In this document: positions 45,612 through 54,743 of the stretch, piece after piece
Numbering within the stretch: the first letter of the stretch is position 1
Layout of the letters: every line of letters begins with the position of its first letter
Source of the DNA: an uncultured Roseovarius sp.
GTDB lineage: Bacteria > Pseudomonadota > Alphaproteobacteria > Rhodobacterales > Rhodobacteraceae
NCBI GenBank assembly: GCA_951812895.1
Contig: OX638333.1
Coordinates: 1,416,366-1,480,365, forward strand
Direction of reading: 5' to 3'
DNA length: 64,000 bases
Position numbers and translations under genes: made by a program
The notes under the pieces: model-generated
Told to the model about the DNA's origin: nothing
Databases searched by the model: none
The model's input: only the letters and a program-made list of their open reading frames with translations

Positions 45612-46454
45612 TCAGGGGAAAGAAGGGGGTAGAAACAGCAATTCATCAAGCTGGCGGGCGATCCAGCCGCGGGGGATGAAATGGCCGCGGTCATGGATAT
45701 CGAGTGAGACCCGGCCCTCGGCACAGTTTTCCCAGACAGTGCGGGTGAAAAGGTCATGCTTGGTGATGCGCCATTCCCCCAGAGTCTCACCTGTGAGGCA
45801 GCCGAGTTTGTCGCGCCACAATGCGACCGGATGGGTGGTATCGCCATCCGGGCCGTAGGGGAAATCCAGAACGGTGTCACTTAGTCCGTAGACCTGACGC
45901 ACTTGTTTGGGGGCGGTGATGCACTCTTCGTTCTGTGGCAGAGTACCTGAGATGGCCAGCAGTGCGGCTATATCGGCCCCGTCTTCACAGGCAAAGCGCC
46001 AGGCCATGTTGCTGCCCCAGCTGTAGCCCGAGACAAAAATCCGGGTTTCATCCACCGGGTAGCGCGATTTGACATCCTCAAGAACGGCGCGAGCAAAGGC
46101 TACGTCCGGCGTACCGGCGTGCCAGAAATCCCAGGTGCGACGAGCGCCGTTCGGTGCCACCAGCAAAACGCCGCGGCGGCGGGTGGCGCCGGAGATGCGG
46201 CCGTGTTTCACGATGAGGGTGCCCTGACGTTGCCAGCCGTGGAAATGGAGCAGAACGGGAAGCGGGCTGACGCCGTCCCAGTCATCGGGTTCCTTGATAT
46301 GATAGGAGCGGTCGCCCACCGGGCAGGGGATCTGTTCATGGCAGATTTCGCTTTGATTTCCGACAGTTATCAAAACTTCGTCCGTGTCGCCGGACCCTAC
46401 AGCCATGGCAAGACCGGCAGACAGACACAACAGAAGACCAACTAAATACCGCAT
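45612..46454 (-). CDS. Secreted esterase of the PHB-depolymerase/LpqC-like family
   Basis: A 280-residue alpha/beta hydrolase with a Sec signal peptide (MRYLVGLLLCLSAGLAMA). The oxyanion segment is VLLHFHGWQRQG, the nucleophile elbow is GYSWGSNMAW and the His lies in DIHDRGHFIP. Members act on short-chain polyhydroxyalkanoates, feruloyl esters or unknown polymers. The ATG at 46454 follows AAAGGG; a start seven codons earlier was rejected. It lies 66 bp upstream of the deiminase-like gene and may be co-transcribed with it. Confidence 0.83.
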   Translation of the reverse strand: MRYLVGLLLCLSAGLAMAVGSGDTDEVLITVGNQSEICHEQIPCPVGDRSYHIKEPDDWDGVSPLPVLLHFHGWQRQGTLIVKHGRISGATRRRGVLLVAPNGARRTWDFWHAGTPDVAFARAVLEDVKSRYPVDETRIFVSGYSWGSNMAWRFACEDGADIAALLAISGTLPQNEECITAPKQVRQVYGLSDTVLDFPYGPDGDTTHPVALWRDKLGCLTGETLGEWRITKHDLFTRTVWENCAEGRVSLDIHDRGHFIPRGWIARQLDELLFLPPSFP

Positions 46455-46880
46455 GTGACACCCTTTGTAAGACACCCGCTGGACTGTAGCGTTGCGGTGA
46501 AATTTGTCATGTCACAAGCCCGTCAGATTGTACCAATTGTGCTAATTGTATACGCGTTTTGTGCAACTTTCGGGGGTTTTGCGGGAGGGGTGTGCAGGAT
46601 GCATTAAAATTGGTGGTGGGGGTGTTAGTTCAGTACGATTGTGAAACAAGAGCTTGGCAACGCCAAATTCAGATGCTGCGATTTTGGTTCTTCTCAGGCG
46701 TTTACTCATACAATGCCTGCCAAAGCCGCAGAACTTCTGAGGCCGCCGGAAGATGGTGCAACGTCGCCATCAATCAGAACAATTTTCGTGCGTGTGTTTA
46801 TCAAATGTTCTTGCATTAGGGAATATTTCATAACACGGTGTCAATAATCGTCCTAGAGAGGGCGAACTCCGGGGAGCAGC
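46455..46880. other. Intergenic region between the esterase and restriction-modification genes
   Basis: A 426-bp gap with no credible gene. It contains a triple 9-bp tandem repeat near 46527, an AT-rich stretch to about 46850, and GGGGAG before the methyltransferase start. Promoters for the leftward esterase gene and the rightward methyltransferase gene must lie here. Confidence 0.6.
46527..46553. repeat. Three tandem 9-bp repeats beginning ATTGT
   Basis: ATTGTACCA, ATTGTGCTA and ATTGTATAC follow one another at 46527, 46536 and 46545. They lie 73 bp upstream of the esterase start and could be protein-binding sites; chance cannot be excluded for so short a unit. Confidence 0.4.
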
Positions 46881-48104
46881 ATGACTGAATTTGAAACGCT
46901 GATGCGGCAAAGCGGCTGGTCGGTATCCGATGCGGCCAAGAACCTTGGTTATTCTGAAGGCCATGTTTACCGCTGGAGGCGTGGCGACGAAAAGCCCCGC
47001 GAAGCTGTGCTGAAACTACTTCAGATGCAGGTGGATTCCCGGCGGGCTCCGGTTGATGAGGCCTCGTTTTCGTTCATTGATTTGTTTGCCGGCATTGGTG
47101 GTTTGCGCAGGGCGATGACCAGCGCGGGCGGCACATGTGTCTTCACGTCTGAATGGGACAAATTCGCCCAGCAGACCTACCACGCAAATTTCCCGGATAA
47201 TCGTCCGATCGCCGGCGACATTCGTAATGTGGCGCTTGAGGAGATACCGGAGCACAATGTTCTGGTCGCAGGATTTCCATGTCAGCCATTCTCAATTGCA
47301 GGAGTGTCAAAAAAGAACGCACTGGGACGCGCCCACGGCTTCTCCGATGAAACCCAAGGAACTTTGTTTTTTGATGTACTGCGCATACTCAAGTCCCATA
47401 GGCCAGATGCTTTCCTGCTGGAGAATGTTAAGAACCTGAGAAGTCACGACAAGGGCCGGACTTTTGAAGTCATCATGCGAAAACTACGGGATGAGCTTGG
47501 TTATTTTGTACCGGAGCCACGAGTCATTGATGCAGCTAATTTCGTTCCGCAGCACAGAGAGAGAATTGTTATAGTCGGCTTCCGGGAAAAAGTGGATTTC
47601 AACTTTGATGATATCGTATTACCGGGAAGGGCCGGTCGCGGGATGAAGGACATTCTCCACCCTGAAGATGGAACTGAGGCGCCGGAAGGCCACTTTACTG
47701 TCGGAGACAATTCCGCGGTGAACGAGAAATATACACTCACTGACAAGCTCTGGCAGTATTTGCAAAACTATGCAGCCAAACACAAAGCAAAAGGGAACGG
47801 TTTTGGATTTGGTCTGGTCGATAGCGACAGCATAGCGAGAACGCTTTCGGCCAGATATTATAAAGATGGCTCTGAGATTTTGGTCAGCCGCGGTCCTGGT
47901 CGTAATCCGCGCCGGCTTACTCCGCGGGAGTGTGCACGTCTGATGGGCTTCGATGACGATTTTCGTATCCCGGTTTCCGATACTCAGGCGTACAAGCAGT
48001 TCGGTAATTCGGTTGCAATTCCGGTCTTTGCAGAGGTTGCCAAACTGATGCGCCCACATGTGCTTGATCTGATGCAGAATGCGCGTCTCAGAAAAGTTGG
48101 CTGA
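46881..48104 (+). CDS. DNA (cytosine-5) methyltransferase with N-terminal HTH
   Basis: A 407-residue Dcm/EcoRII-like enzyme. Residues 1-50 form an HTH (SVSDAAKNLGYSEGHVYRWRRG). The catalytic core begins FIDLFAGIGGLRRAM (motif I), then GFPCQPFSIAG (motif IV, Cys134), LLENVKNL (VI), QHRERIVIVGFR (VIII) and QFGNSVAIPVFAEVAKLM (X). It protects host DNA against the endonuclease encoded two genes on. The HTH probably represses its own promoter, as in M.EcoRII and M.SsoII. The partner family suggests CCWGG or CCSGG as target. Confidence 0.93.
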   Translation: MTEFETLMRQSGWSVSDAAKNLGYSEGHVYRWRRGDEKPREAVLKLLQMQVDSRRAPVDEASFSFIDLFAGIGGLRRAMTSAGGTCVFTSEWDKFAQQTYHANFPDNRPIAGDIRNVALEEIPEHNVLVAGFPCQPFSIAGVSKKNALGRAHGFSDETQGTLFFDVLRILKSHRPDAFLLENVKNLRSHDKGRTFEVIMRKLRDELGYFVPEPRVIDAANFVPQHRERIVIVGFREKVDFNFDDIVLPGRAGRGMKDILHPEDGTEAPEGHFTVGDNSAVNEKYTLTDKLWQYLQNYAAKHKAKGNGFGFGLVDSDSIARTLSARYYKDGSEILVSRGPGRNPRRLTPRECARLMGFDDDFRIPVSDTQAYKQFGNSVAIPVFAEVAKLMRPHVLDLMQNARLRKVG

Positions 48105-48558
48105 CGTTCATTCTCCTGCTGTAAGAAGCCGCAACATGGCGGCCATCCGTGCGACTGATACCAAGCCCGAACTTGCAATACGCCGGGCCTTGCATGCTCA
48201 GGGTTACCGGTACCGAATAAACGATAAGAGATTGCCTGGAAGGCCTGACCTCGTGCTTCCAAAATACCGAACGGTGATATTTGTCCACGGTTGTTTTTGG
48301 CATTGCCACAGATGTCCACGGTTTCGATGGCCACAATCCAATGTGGATTTCTGGAAGAACAAGATCGAAACGAATGCTGCACGAGATCAAAAAAACCAGT
48401 CTGAATTGGAAAGGGAAAACTGGCGATTTGCGATTGTATGGGAGTGTGCATTAGTCGGTAAGGGTAAGATCCCCCTTCCCAGAATCATTGACAGCATTGC
48501 TGTGTGGTTGTCCTCTGATTCAACAAAGCTATGTATTGAAGGCCATTGGATTGACTGA
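48079..48558 (+). CDS. vsr: Very short patch repair endonuclease Vsr
   Basis: A 159-residue (or 153-residue) mismatch endonuclease. It nicks 5' of T in T:G mispairs left by deamination of 5-methylcytosine. Diagnostic segments are DVHSPAVRSRNMAAIR, DTKPELAIRRAL, GRPDLVLPKYRTVIFVHGCF and the zinc/His-Cys WHCHRCP. The ATG at 48079 lies inside the methyltransferase gene; the TTG at 48097 gives the more canonical start (M-A-D-V-H) and may be the real one. It is flanked by its methylase and the endonuclease. Confidence 0.92.
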   Translation: MRVSEKLADVHSPAVRSRNMAAIRATDTKPELAIRRALHAQGYRYRINDKRLPGRPDLVLPKYRTVIFVHGCFWHCHRCPRFRWPQSNVDFWKNKIETNAARDQKNQSELERENWRFAIVWECALVGKGKIPLPRIIDSIAVWLSSDSTKLCIEGHWID

Positions 48559-49876
48559 ACCTCTCAATCATCTCCTCGATATGATGGCTGACCACGGGGC
48601 GACCCGGTTCTATGCAAAGCAGCTTGCCCCGAACGATAATTCCAAAAACCAAGTTTATCTGGGTAGCGGGTTTGGCGCTCTGAACATCATTCCACATGGT
48701 CCCATCGAACAAGATGAGACCAGCCGGGCTGGTTCCGTCAGAGACCGCGCCAAGGCCGTCGTGAATTTCTTTTGGATTGAAGACGAGGGTCTGTCGCCTG
48801 CACCGGACGCGCAACTAATTTTGTATCCTAAATATCCTGAAATACGTATGTCAGGTTTTCTTCGCGGTGCTGAACGAGCGCCTTCGAATTTGATGAATTC
48901 CAGAGGCGAAGGCCGCGTTCTCTTTTTGGGAATCACTCTGGATGGTCGCGTAATTGGCCATGTAGTTGCGCATGACGCCCCCGAATCTGTGAATTTGAGC
49001 AGGATGGCTGACCGACTGGAAATGGCGGGCGTTTTTCTTGAATTACAAAGCATAAGGCAGAACGGCACCGACACAAAGTCGACACTCCTTTCGGAACTGA
49101 GAAGAATACATCGCAAGGGTTGGATTCCTTCACAAAAGATGGGGAAGGATGGCTTACCCGCATCCTACAGCGCCAGAAATGGTGGAGGGTACACTCTCGA
49201 AGCAGAACTTGGCGTAAGCCCGAATAGTTATTCCGAACCAGACTTCCTCGGGTGGGAGGTGAAGCAATACGGAGTTCGCGATTTCTTACGTTTTGCAGCA
49301 AAAAGCCCGGTTACGCTTATGACACCGGAGCCAACCGGGGGATTGTATCGAGATGAAGGCGCCGAAGTGTTCCTTCGGACATACGGTTATGCAGACAAAT
49401 CAGGTATAGAGAACCGTATTAATTTCGGTGGGATCTATTCAGTTGGGCGTGAGTTTAATCCCCGCACCGGACTGACGCTCGTGCTTGAAGGATTCGACGT
49501 AGCTGCCGGAAAACTGAAGGATGTGGACGGTACTGTATCTCTGATTGACAGGCAGGATCGTGTTGCTGCCTCATGGACTTTTAAGGGAATCATTGAGCAT
49601 TGGAACCGTAAACATGCCAAAGCTGTTTATGTGCCTTCTGTTAAGCGCGCTCCACCACCAGAGTATAGTTTTGCCAGCTTGATAAAATTGTTCGAAGGAA
49701 CTGATGTTCTGATGCTGTTACGTGCCGTTGCAGTAGGCTCAGTTTATTATGATCCGGGAATAAAGCTCGAAAATGCACACCTGCCAAATCCTCGTATCAA
49801 ACGCCGCAGCCAGTTTCGCATCAAGCATCAATTTCTTGAGCAACTGTATCAGCACGGCGAGCTCATATCATTGTAG
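48551..49876 (+). CDS. MvaI/BcnI-family restriction endonuclease with N-terminal extension
   Basis: About 441 residues. The C-terminal ~260 residues match MvaI: GGGYTLEAELG, then the active site PDFLGWEVK (Asp231, Glu236, Lys238) and the end RSQFRIKHQFLEQLYQHGEL. MvaI (CCWGG) and BcnI (CCSGG) are about 240 residues, so some 175 residues in front are additional and unassigned. No ATG with a ribosome site exists at the 5' end; a TTG at 48551 preceded by AAGG and overlapping the vsr stop is my choice. The frame is open back to a TTG at 48488. Confidence 0.82.
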   Translation: MTEPLNHLLDMMADHGATRFYAKQLAPNDNSKNQVYLGSGFGALNIIPHGPIEQDETSRAGSVRDRAKAVVNFFWIEDEGLSPAPDAQLILYPKYPEIRMSGFLRGAERAPSNLMNSRGEGRVLFLGITLDGRVIGHVVAHDAPESVNLSRMADRLEMAGVFLELQSIRQNGTDTKSTLLSELRRIHRKGWIPSQKMGKDGLPASYSARNGGGYTLEAELGVSPNSYSEPDFLGWEVKQYGVRDFLRFAAKSPVTLMTPEPTGGLYRDEGAEVFLRTYGYADKSGIENRINFGGIYSVGREFNPRTGLTLVLEGFDVAAGKLKDVDGTVSLIDRQDRVAASWTFKGIIEHWNRKHAKAVYVPSVKRAPPPEYSFASLIKLFEGTDVLMLLRAVAVGSVYYDPGIKLENAHLPNPRIKRRSQFRIKHQFLEQLYQHGELISL

Positions 49877-49892
49877 GGGGTAAAAAGGAACG

Positions 49893-49925
49893 AGATCGCC
49901 ACCGCGCGCGTCGGCAATGCACGGC
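49893..49925 (+). repeat. Dispersed repeat, copy A
   Basis: The core ATCGCCACCGCGCGCG followed by TCGGCAATGCACGGC recurs with changes at 57743-57773 (direct) and 57623-57671 (inverted, with a short insert). All copies are intergenic. Confidence 0.5.
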
Positions 49926-49995
49926 TTGCGGTGTGGTTGTCTGAAGGCCGGAGAAAATCGTCCCCTTCTTTCTCTAATTGCGTGAAGTCAGGGAT

Positions 49996-50014
49996 GGTGG
50001 GTTGGAAACCCACC
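49996..50014. repeat. Short perfect palindrome of REP type
   Basis: GGTGGGTT-GGA-AACCCACC, followed by CTACGG. This wording is common as a dispersed palindromic element in bacterial genomes. It may also end the restriction transcript. Confidence 0.5.
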
Positions 50015-50198
50015 CTACGGAGGTGTGCGCTCAACGTGGGGGGCAATCGGCAATATCACAGCACACAGCTGCGCCGTTTTCGTGAGCGGCCGTTCGAGGC
50101 GTTCATCACAAATGGTTTGGAGAAATGGGGCTGCTGTTCTTACAATCGCTCATGGTGGTCCGGAACGGACTGCCGCCTTTCAAAGGATGGGAAACAAT

Positions 50199-50489
50199 AT
50201 GAGACATGCGATATTCGGGTTGGTGCTGTGTGTTGGAGGTGTTGCGGGACAGGTCGCCGGCGCCTCTGAAAGAGAAGCGCTGGAGCAGCTTTGCAATAAC
50301 TTTCATAACAATGCGGGCTTCTGCGAATGCTATGCCGGCGTGTTCTGGAAATACGGCGGTGAAGGGAACATGTCGCATATGGTGGAAGCGTGGGAGCGCG
50401 AAATGGATCCCGGCATACTTGCCCAGGAACGTGGTTTCAAAGATCAATACGATGAGAGTTTGAAAATCGTGAATGAAGCGTGTTTTTGA
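50199..50489 (+). CDS. Small secreted cysteine-containing protein
   Basis: A 96-residue protein with a signal peptide (MRHAIFGLVLCVGGVAGQVAGA, cut near residue 22). The mature part of about 74 residues has four cysteines (LCNNF, FCECY and ACF near the end), suited to disulfides or a metal. I do not recognise the family. AAAGGA precedes the start. It lies between the restriction genes and the convergent uvrC, with only 16 bp to the latter. Confidence 0.6.
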   Translation: MRHAIFGLVLCVGGVAGQVAGASEREALEQLCNNFHNNAGFCECYAGVFWKYGGEGNMSHMVEAWEREMDPGILAQERGFKDQYDESLKIVNEACF

Positions 50490-50505
50490 ACACGAGAGGT
50501 GGGCG

Positions 50506-52368
50506 TCATTCCCGCTCGTGAAAGAAATCATAGATTTTTCGGGCAAGCGCCTCGGATACGCCTTCGACTGACTTGAGATCGGCCAATGCGGCGCGGCTTA
50601 CCGCCTTGGCTGAGCCGAAATGGGCGAGAAGCGCACGTTTGCGGGCGGCACCGACGCCTGCCACCTCGTCCAGTGGTGTAGCACCAACGGATTTGGCTCG
50701 TTTGGCGCGGTGGGTGCCGATGGCAAAGCGATGCGCCTCGTCCCGCAGGCGTTGAACGAAGTAGAGCACCGGATCATTGTGGCGCAGCGCCATCGGGCGC
50801 TGGCCGGTGCGGTGGAATTCTTCCTTGCCATGATCGCGGTCCACACCTTTGGCCACACCAACCATGGCAATGTCACTGACCCCAAGTTCGGCCATGATCC
50901 CGGCCACGGCAGAGACCTGCCCTGCCCCGCCATCAATCAACAGGAGATCCGGCCACTGGCCCTTGTCCCGGTCAGGATCTTCCTTGATCAGGCGTTTGAA
51001 GCGGCGGGTCAGAACCTCTTTCATCATGCCGAAATCATCACCGGGGGTGAGATCATCGCCGCGAATATTGAACTTGCGGTAGTGGTTTTTCATGAACCCT
51101 TCGGGGCCGGCAACGATCATCGCGCCGACGGCATTGGTGCCCTGAATGTGGCTGTTGTCGTAGACCTCGATCCGTTGGGGCGCACCGTCGAGATCAAACG
51201 CCTCTGCCAGCCCTTTGAGCAGTTTGCCCTGGGTGGCGGTTTCGGCCATTTTCCGGGCAAGGCTTTCGCGGGCATTGCGCAGGGCGCTGTCGATCAACTC
51301 GGCCTTTTCGCCCCGTTGGGGAATAAGAATTTCAACCTTGCGACCAAGTTTGTCGGACAAGGCCTGTGCCATCAGGTCTGCATTTTCGATGGGGTGGGAC
51401 AGGATCAATTGTTTGGGGGGCACTTTGTTGTCGTAGAACTGGCCGATGAAGGCCTCCAACACCTCGGCCTCTTCGACGTCGGCGCCGACACGGGGGTAGA
51501 AATCCTTGTTCCCCCAATTCTGGCTGGCCCGGATGAAAAAGACCTGAACGCAGGCCTGTCCCTTTTCCAGATGCAGGGCGATGATATCGGCCTCTGCCAC
51601 TGTACGCGGGTTTATCCCCTGGGCGGTCTGGACCTGGGTGAGCGCCTTGATCCGGTCGCGCAGGGCGGCGGCACGCTCGAACTCCATGGCATCAGAGGCC
51701 TCAACCATCTGGGTAGCGAGCTTTTCCTGCACTTCTGTGGATTTGCCGGACAGGTAACGTTCGGCATCTGAAACCTGGGTCGCGTATTCGGGTGCAGTGA
51801 TGTGACCGACACAGGGCGCGGTGCAGCGTTTGATCTGGTATTGCAGGCAGGGACGCGTACGGCTTTCGAACATCGCGTCAGAGCAATTGCGCAGCTGAAA
51901 CACCTTTTGCAGCTGCGCCAATGTGCGATTGACCGCGCCCGCGCTGGCGAAGGGGCCATAATAGGCGCCTTTTTCCTTTCGCGCGCCGCGGTGTTTTTTG
52001 ATCATCGGGAATTCATGCGTGCGCGAGACCAGGATGTTGGGAAAGCTTTTGTCGTCGCGCAACAGCACGTTATAGCGCGGCTTAAGCTGTTTGATCAGGT
52101 TCTGTTCAAGCAGCAGCGCCTCGGTCTCGGTCGCCGTGGTCAGAAACATCATCGATGCCGTTTTCGCAATCATGCGGGCAATGCGCGGGGTGTGTCCGGT
52201 TGGGCGGGTATAGTTCGACACCCGGGCGCGCAGATTGCGGGCCTTGCCGACGTACAGAACACGCGCCTGTGCATCCAGCATCCGGTAAACCCCCGGCGAT
52301 GCGTCGAGCGTTTTCAGATAGGACTGGATCAGGTCGTGTCCGGTCAGAGGGTCAGGTGTATCCGGCAT
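50506..52368 (-). CDS. uvrC: Excinuclease ABC subunit C
   Basis: A 620-residue repair nuclease making both incisions in nucleotide excision repair with UvrB. Domains in order: GIY-YIG nuclease ([19 protein letters not shown], residues 20-110), a UVR segment ([17 protein letters not shown], about 222-240), the RNase-H-like 5' nuclease ([19 protein letters not shown] near 400) and a helix-hairpin-helix end ([20 protein letters not shown]). Length is normal. Long antisense frames inside it are shadows. Confidence 0.96.
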   Translation of the reverse strand: MPDTPDPLTGHDLIQSYLKTLDASPGVYRMLDAQARVLYVGKARNLRARVSNYTRPTGHTPRIARMIAKTASMMFLTTATETEALLLEQNLIKQLKPRYNVLLRDDKSFPNILVSRTHEFPMIKKHRGARKEKGAYYGPFASAGAVNRTLAQLQKVFQLRNCSDAMFESRTRPCLQYQIKRCTAPCVGHITAPEYATQVSDAERYLSGKSTEVQEKLATQMVEASDAMEFERAAALRDRIKALTQVQTAQGINPRTVAEADIIALHLEKGQACVQVFFIRASQNWGNKDFYPRVGADVEEAEVLEAFIGQFYDNKVPPKQLILSHPIENADLMAQALSDKLGRKVEILIPQRGEKAELIDSALRNARESLARKMAETATQGKLLKGLAEAFDLDGAPQRIEVYDNSHIQGTNAVGAMIVAGPEGFMKNHYRKFNIRGDDLTPGDDFGMMKEVLTRRFKRLIKEDPDRDKGQWPDLLLIDGGAGQVSAVAGIMAELGVSDIAMVGVAKGVDRDHGKEEFHRTGQRPMALRHNDPVLYFVQRLRDEAHRFAIGTHRAKRAKSVGATPLDEVAGVGAARKRALLAHFGSAKAVSRAALADLKSVEGVSEALARKIYDFFHERE

Positions 52369-52710
52369 ATACTTTCAGATATGATTCCCTATGCGTGCTG
52401 CAATCTTATCGTGGTGGAAGCAAGAGGAAACATGTCCACGACTCCTGTGGATAAGTCTGATGATAACTTTCCCCCGAACCGAAATTTTCGTTGTTTCCGG
52501 CATGTTTCGTTAAATTGCCTAAAAAATAGGCAGTTTTGCAAGATGCTGAATTCAAACAAATAATTTCTTTACATCGCCCAAAATATTGAAATCATTAAAC
52601 TTTTTGTAACGCATTCTTAACTAAACGGTAAAAAGTGCAAAACTTGGCTGGCGGCACGGATAACGAGCACGCATTGACCGCGCAAATTTTGCCCTGCCGG
52701 GCAATTGTAA
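52369..52710. other. AT-rich intergenic region upstream of uvrC
   Basis: A 342-bp gap between uvrC and the antiporter gene, both on the minus strand. It is visibly richer in A and T than its surroundings (52450-52640) and should hold the uvrC promoter and the antiporter transcript end. I see no hairpin, RNA gene or coding frame worth calling. Confidence 0.5.
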
Positions 52711-53667
52711 TCAGCTCAGAACTACAACGATATAGATGACATAAAGTGTCGTCAGGGCGATACCCCAGGTTTTGCCAATATCGCGTTTGAGGAAAACAAA
52801 CGGCACCAACAGAAGCGACGCAGAGAGCATGACCCAAAGGTCGAATTCCAGAAACTCACGTTCAACCGGGATCGGCCCGACCAGAGAGGCGATACCGATG
52901 ATTGCCAGCAGGTTGAACATGTTGGACCCGATGACATTGCCAAGCGCCACGTCAGCCTGACGGCGCAGCGCGGCCATCACCGTGGTCGCGAGCTCAGGCA
53001 ATGAAGTTCCAAGGGCGACAAGAGTCAGGCCGATGACGGAATCACTGACCCCGTATTGCCGGGCGATGATCGAGGCATTGTCGACCAGAAGGTCCGCGCC
53101 AAGGGGAAGGCCGATCAGACCCAGTGCGAGGAACACGAAAATCTGCCACCAGGGCATATCCGGATCGGCACCTTCTACATCTTCAGGATCATCGGTTGCC
53201 GCGGCACAGGCGCGGCGGTGACGCTGCGCATCGCGAAAGGCATCACCCAGAACATAAGTCAGTGCCGCCAGCAGAACCGCCCCTGACAGCGCATCAAATA
53301 CGCCCCGAAAGGCCATCGCGATGAACAGAACCGAGGAGCCGATCATAAACAGATAGGTTTTGCGGCTGTCGCATTGGCTGGTGTGCAGCCCCGCGATCAG
53401 CGCGGGCATGCCCAGCACCAAAAGGATATTGGCCGTATTGGACCCCACAACATTGCCCAATGCCAAACCGGGCTTGTGCTCTAACACCGCGTTCAGTGCA
53501 ATCAACAATTCGGGCGCGGAGGTTCCGAAGGCAACAATGGTCAGGCTGACGATCAGCGCCGGGATGCCCACGCGGAGGCTAAGATTGACCGCGCCTTTGA
53601 CCAATGCGTCACCGGCCAGCAGCAGGATCACAAGGCCCAGCCCCGCAAGCATCCAGACAAGTATCAT
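52711..53667 (-). CDS. Calcium/sodium antiporter (CaCA family, YrbG-like)
   Basis: A 318-residue membrane exchanger made of two inverted repeats. Alpha-1 is VAFGTSAPELLIALNA...GNVVGSNTANILLVLG and alpha-2 LVALGTSLPELATTVMA...GNVIGSNMFNLLAIIG, with the ion-binding Glu in each. The start at 53667 follows AAGG and overlaps the preceding small gene (ATGA); an earlier in-frame start was rejected. Confidence 0.93.
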   Translation of the reverse strand: MILVWMLAGLGLVILLLAGDALVKGAVNLSLRVGIPALIVSLTIVAFGTSAPELLIALNAVLEHKPGLALGNVVGSNTANILLVLGMPALIAGLHTSQCDSRKTYLFMIGSSVLFIAMAFRGVFDALSGAVLLAALTYVLGDAFRDAQRHRRACAAATDDPEDVEGADPDMPWWQIFVFLALGLIGLPLGADLLVDNASIIARQYGVSDSVIGLTLVALGTSLPELATTVMAALRRQADVALGNVIGSNMFNLLAIIGIASLVGPIPVEREFLEFDLWVMLSASLLLVPFVFLKRDIGKTWGIALTTLYVIYIVVVLS

Positions 53668-53831
53668 CGCTTGCCTTTCTGGCAGGAACAGGGGCCCTTG
53701 CCGATGCGGAACTTGCGGCATTTCGGACAGCGCGCGGACGCGAGCCGTTCCTGACCCGGGAACCGCAGCTTACCGAACATCCCCAATACGCAGATGAACA
53801 CCAGAAACAATGCGACGATCTTGAAGATCAT
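53664..53831 (-). CDS. Small membrane protein with a zinc-ribbon-like tail
   Basis: A 55-residue protein. The N-terminal half is one hydrophobic helix (MIFKIVALFLVFICVLGMFG). The C-terminal half has CPKC and CSC with basic residues (RCPKCRKFRIGKGPCSCQKGK), fit to bind zinc. It overlaps the antiporter gene by 4 bp and follows the S49 peptidase stop by one base, so three genes appear coupled. Function unknown. Confidence 0.7.
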   Translation of the reverse strand: MIFKIVALFLVFICVLGMFGKLRFPGQERLASARCPKCRKFRIGKGPCSCQKGKR

Positions 53832-53832
53832 A

Positions 53833-54693
53833 TCAGAGGCCGAAACGCGCATAGGCTGCGCGCTCCTCTATTGCGGCAGTGGCGTCTTCGGCCAGTGACG
53901 CGCCGAACCGCTGGAACAAGCCACGTTTTCGGCCATAACGGGCAAAACGTACCTTTTCGCCATACAGCTCTTTTAGCTTTGGCTCTGGATGACCGATACC
54001 ATCGACAAGACCAAGTTCAACAGCGCGGGAGCCAAGCCAGAATTCACCGGTAAAGAGGTCCGGTTTTTCGACCAACCGGTCGCCCCGGCATTTGGTTACG
54101 TGGGATTTGAAGTTAACATGCATATGATCCAGCAGATCACGCAAGCGGGAAACGTCTTCTTCTTTTTCAGGCAGGAACGGGTCCAGCATGCTTTTGGATT
54201 TGCCAGCGGTATAGACCCGGCGCTCTACCCCCTGCCGCGCAAGCAGGACATGCGCGCCGAACCCGGCGGAGATGACCCCGATTGACCCGACGATCGAGCT
54301 TTCGTCGGCCCAGATATCATCGGCCGCCGAGGCGAGCCAATAGCCGCCGGACGCGGCGACATCTTCAACAAAAGCGTGGACGGGTATCGATTTCTCTTCT
54401 GCCAGCCGACGAATGCGTGCAGCGATGAGGGAAGACTGAACCGGAGATCCCCCCGGTGAGTTGATGACAAGCGCCACGGCGCGTGGCTTGCCCTTGCGAA
54501 ATGCGCGTTCGATGATGGGGGCCATTGCCTCATCATTGAGTTGATTGCGACTGCCCGTGCCAATTGCCCCGGACAAACGAATAACCGCGACCATGGGGCC
54601 GCGTTTGAAAAAGGGAAACCATCGCTTCATGAAGAGCCATGTAGAATGCCGCAGCCCCGCAAACAAGGCGACAGCCGCAAGTCCGACAAGCAT
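53833..54693 (-). CDS. S49 family (SppA-like) membrane serine peptidase
   Basis: A 286-residue protease with an N-terminal membrane helix. The core has VALVINSPGGSPVQSS and the nucleophile Ser in DVAASGGYWLASAAD; the catalytic Lys probably lies in AGKSKSMLDPF. Bacterial relatives degrade signal peptides or act in stress responses. A shorter start at 54627 would remove the membrane helix and has no better ribosome site. Confidence 0.88.
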   Translation of the reverse strand: MLVGLAAVALFAGLRHSTWLFMKRWFPFFKRGPMVAVIRLSGAIGTGSRNQLNDEAMAPIIERAFRKGKPRAVALVINSPGGSPVQSSLIAARIRRLAEEKSIPVHAFVEDVAASGGYWLASAADDIWADESSIVGSIGVISAGFGAHVLLARQGVERRVYTAGKSKSMLDPFLPEKEEDVSRLRDLLDHMHVNFKSHVTKCRGDRLVEKPDLFTGEFWLGSRAVELGLVDGIGHPEPKLKELYGEKVRFARYGRKRGLFQRFGASLAEDATAAIEERAAYARFGL

Positions 54694-54743
54694 ATTTCAA
54701 AAAAGTTATTCCGCACGGGCAAATAAGTCACGCAGTGCAGCGG

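Larger units (their letters stand above)
49877..50198. other. Intergenic region rich in repeat remnants
   Basis: A 322-bp gap after the restriction genes. It contains a dispersed repeat (49893-49925) and a GGTGGGTT hairpin (49996-50014). Open frames here have no ribosome sites and I do not call them. Confidence 0.6.

Noticed and set aside
46559-46847. Two overlapping short plus-strand frames before the methyltransferase
   Set aside because: No ribosome sites, AT-rich unlikely protein sequence and overlap with the expected promoters.
50620-51771. A 383-codon open frame on the plus strand inside uvrC
   Set aside because: It is antisense to a full-length, well-conserved uvrC, has no ribosome site and shows no family features; GC-rich codon bias explains it.
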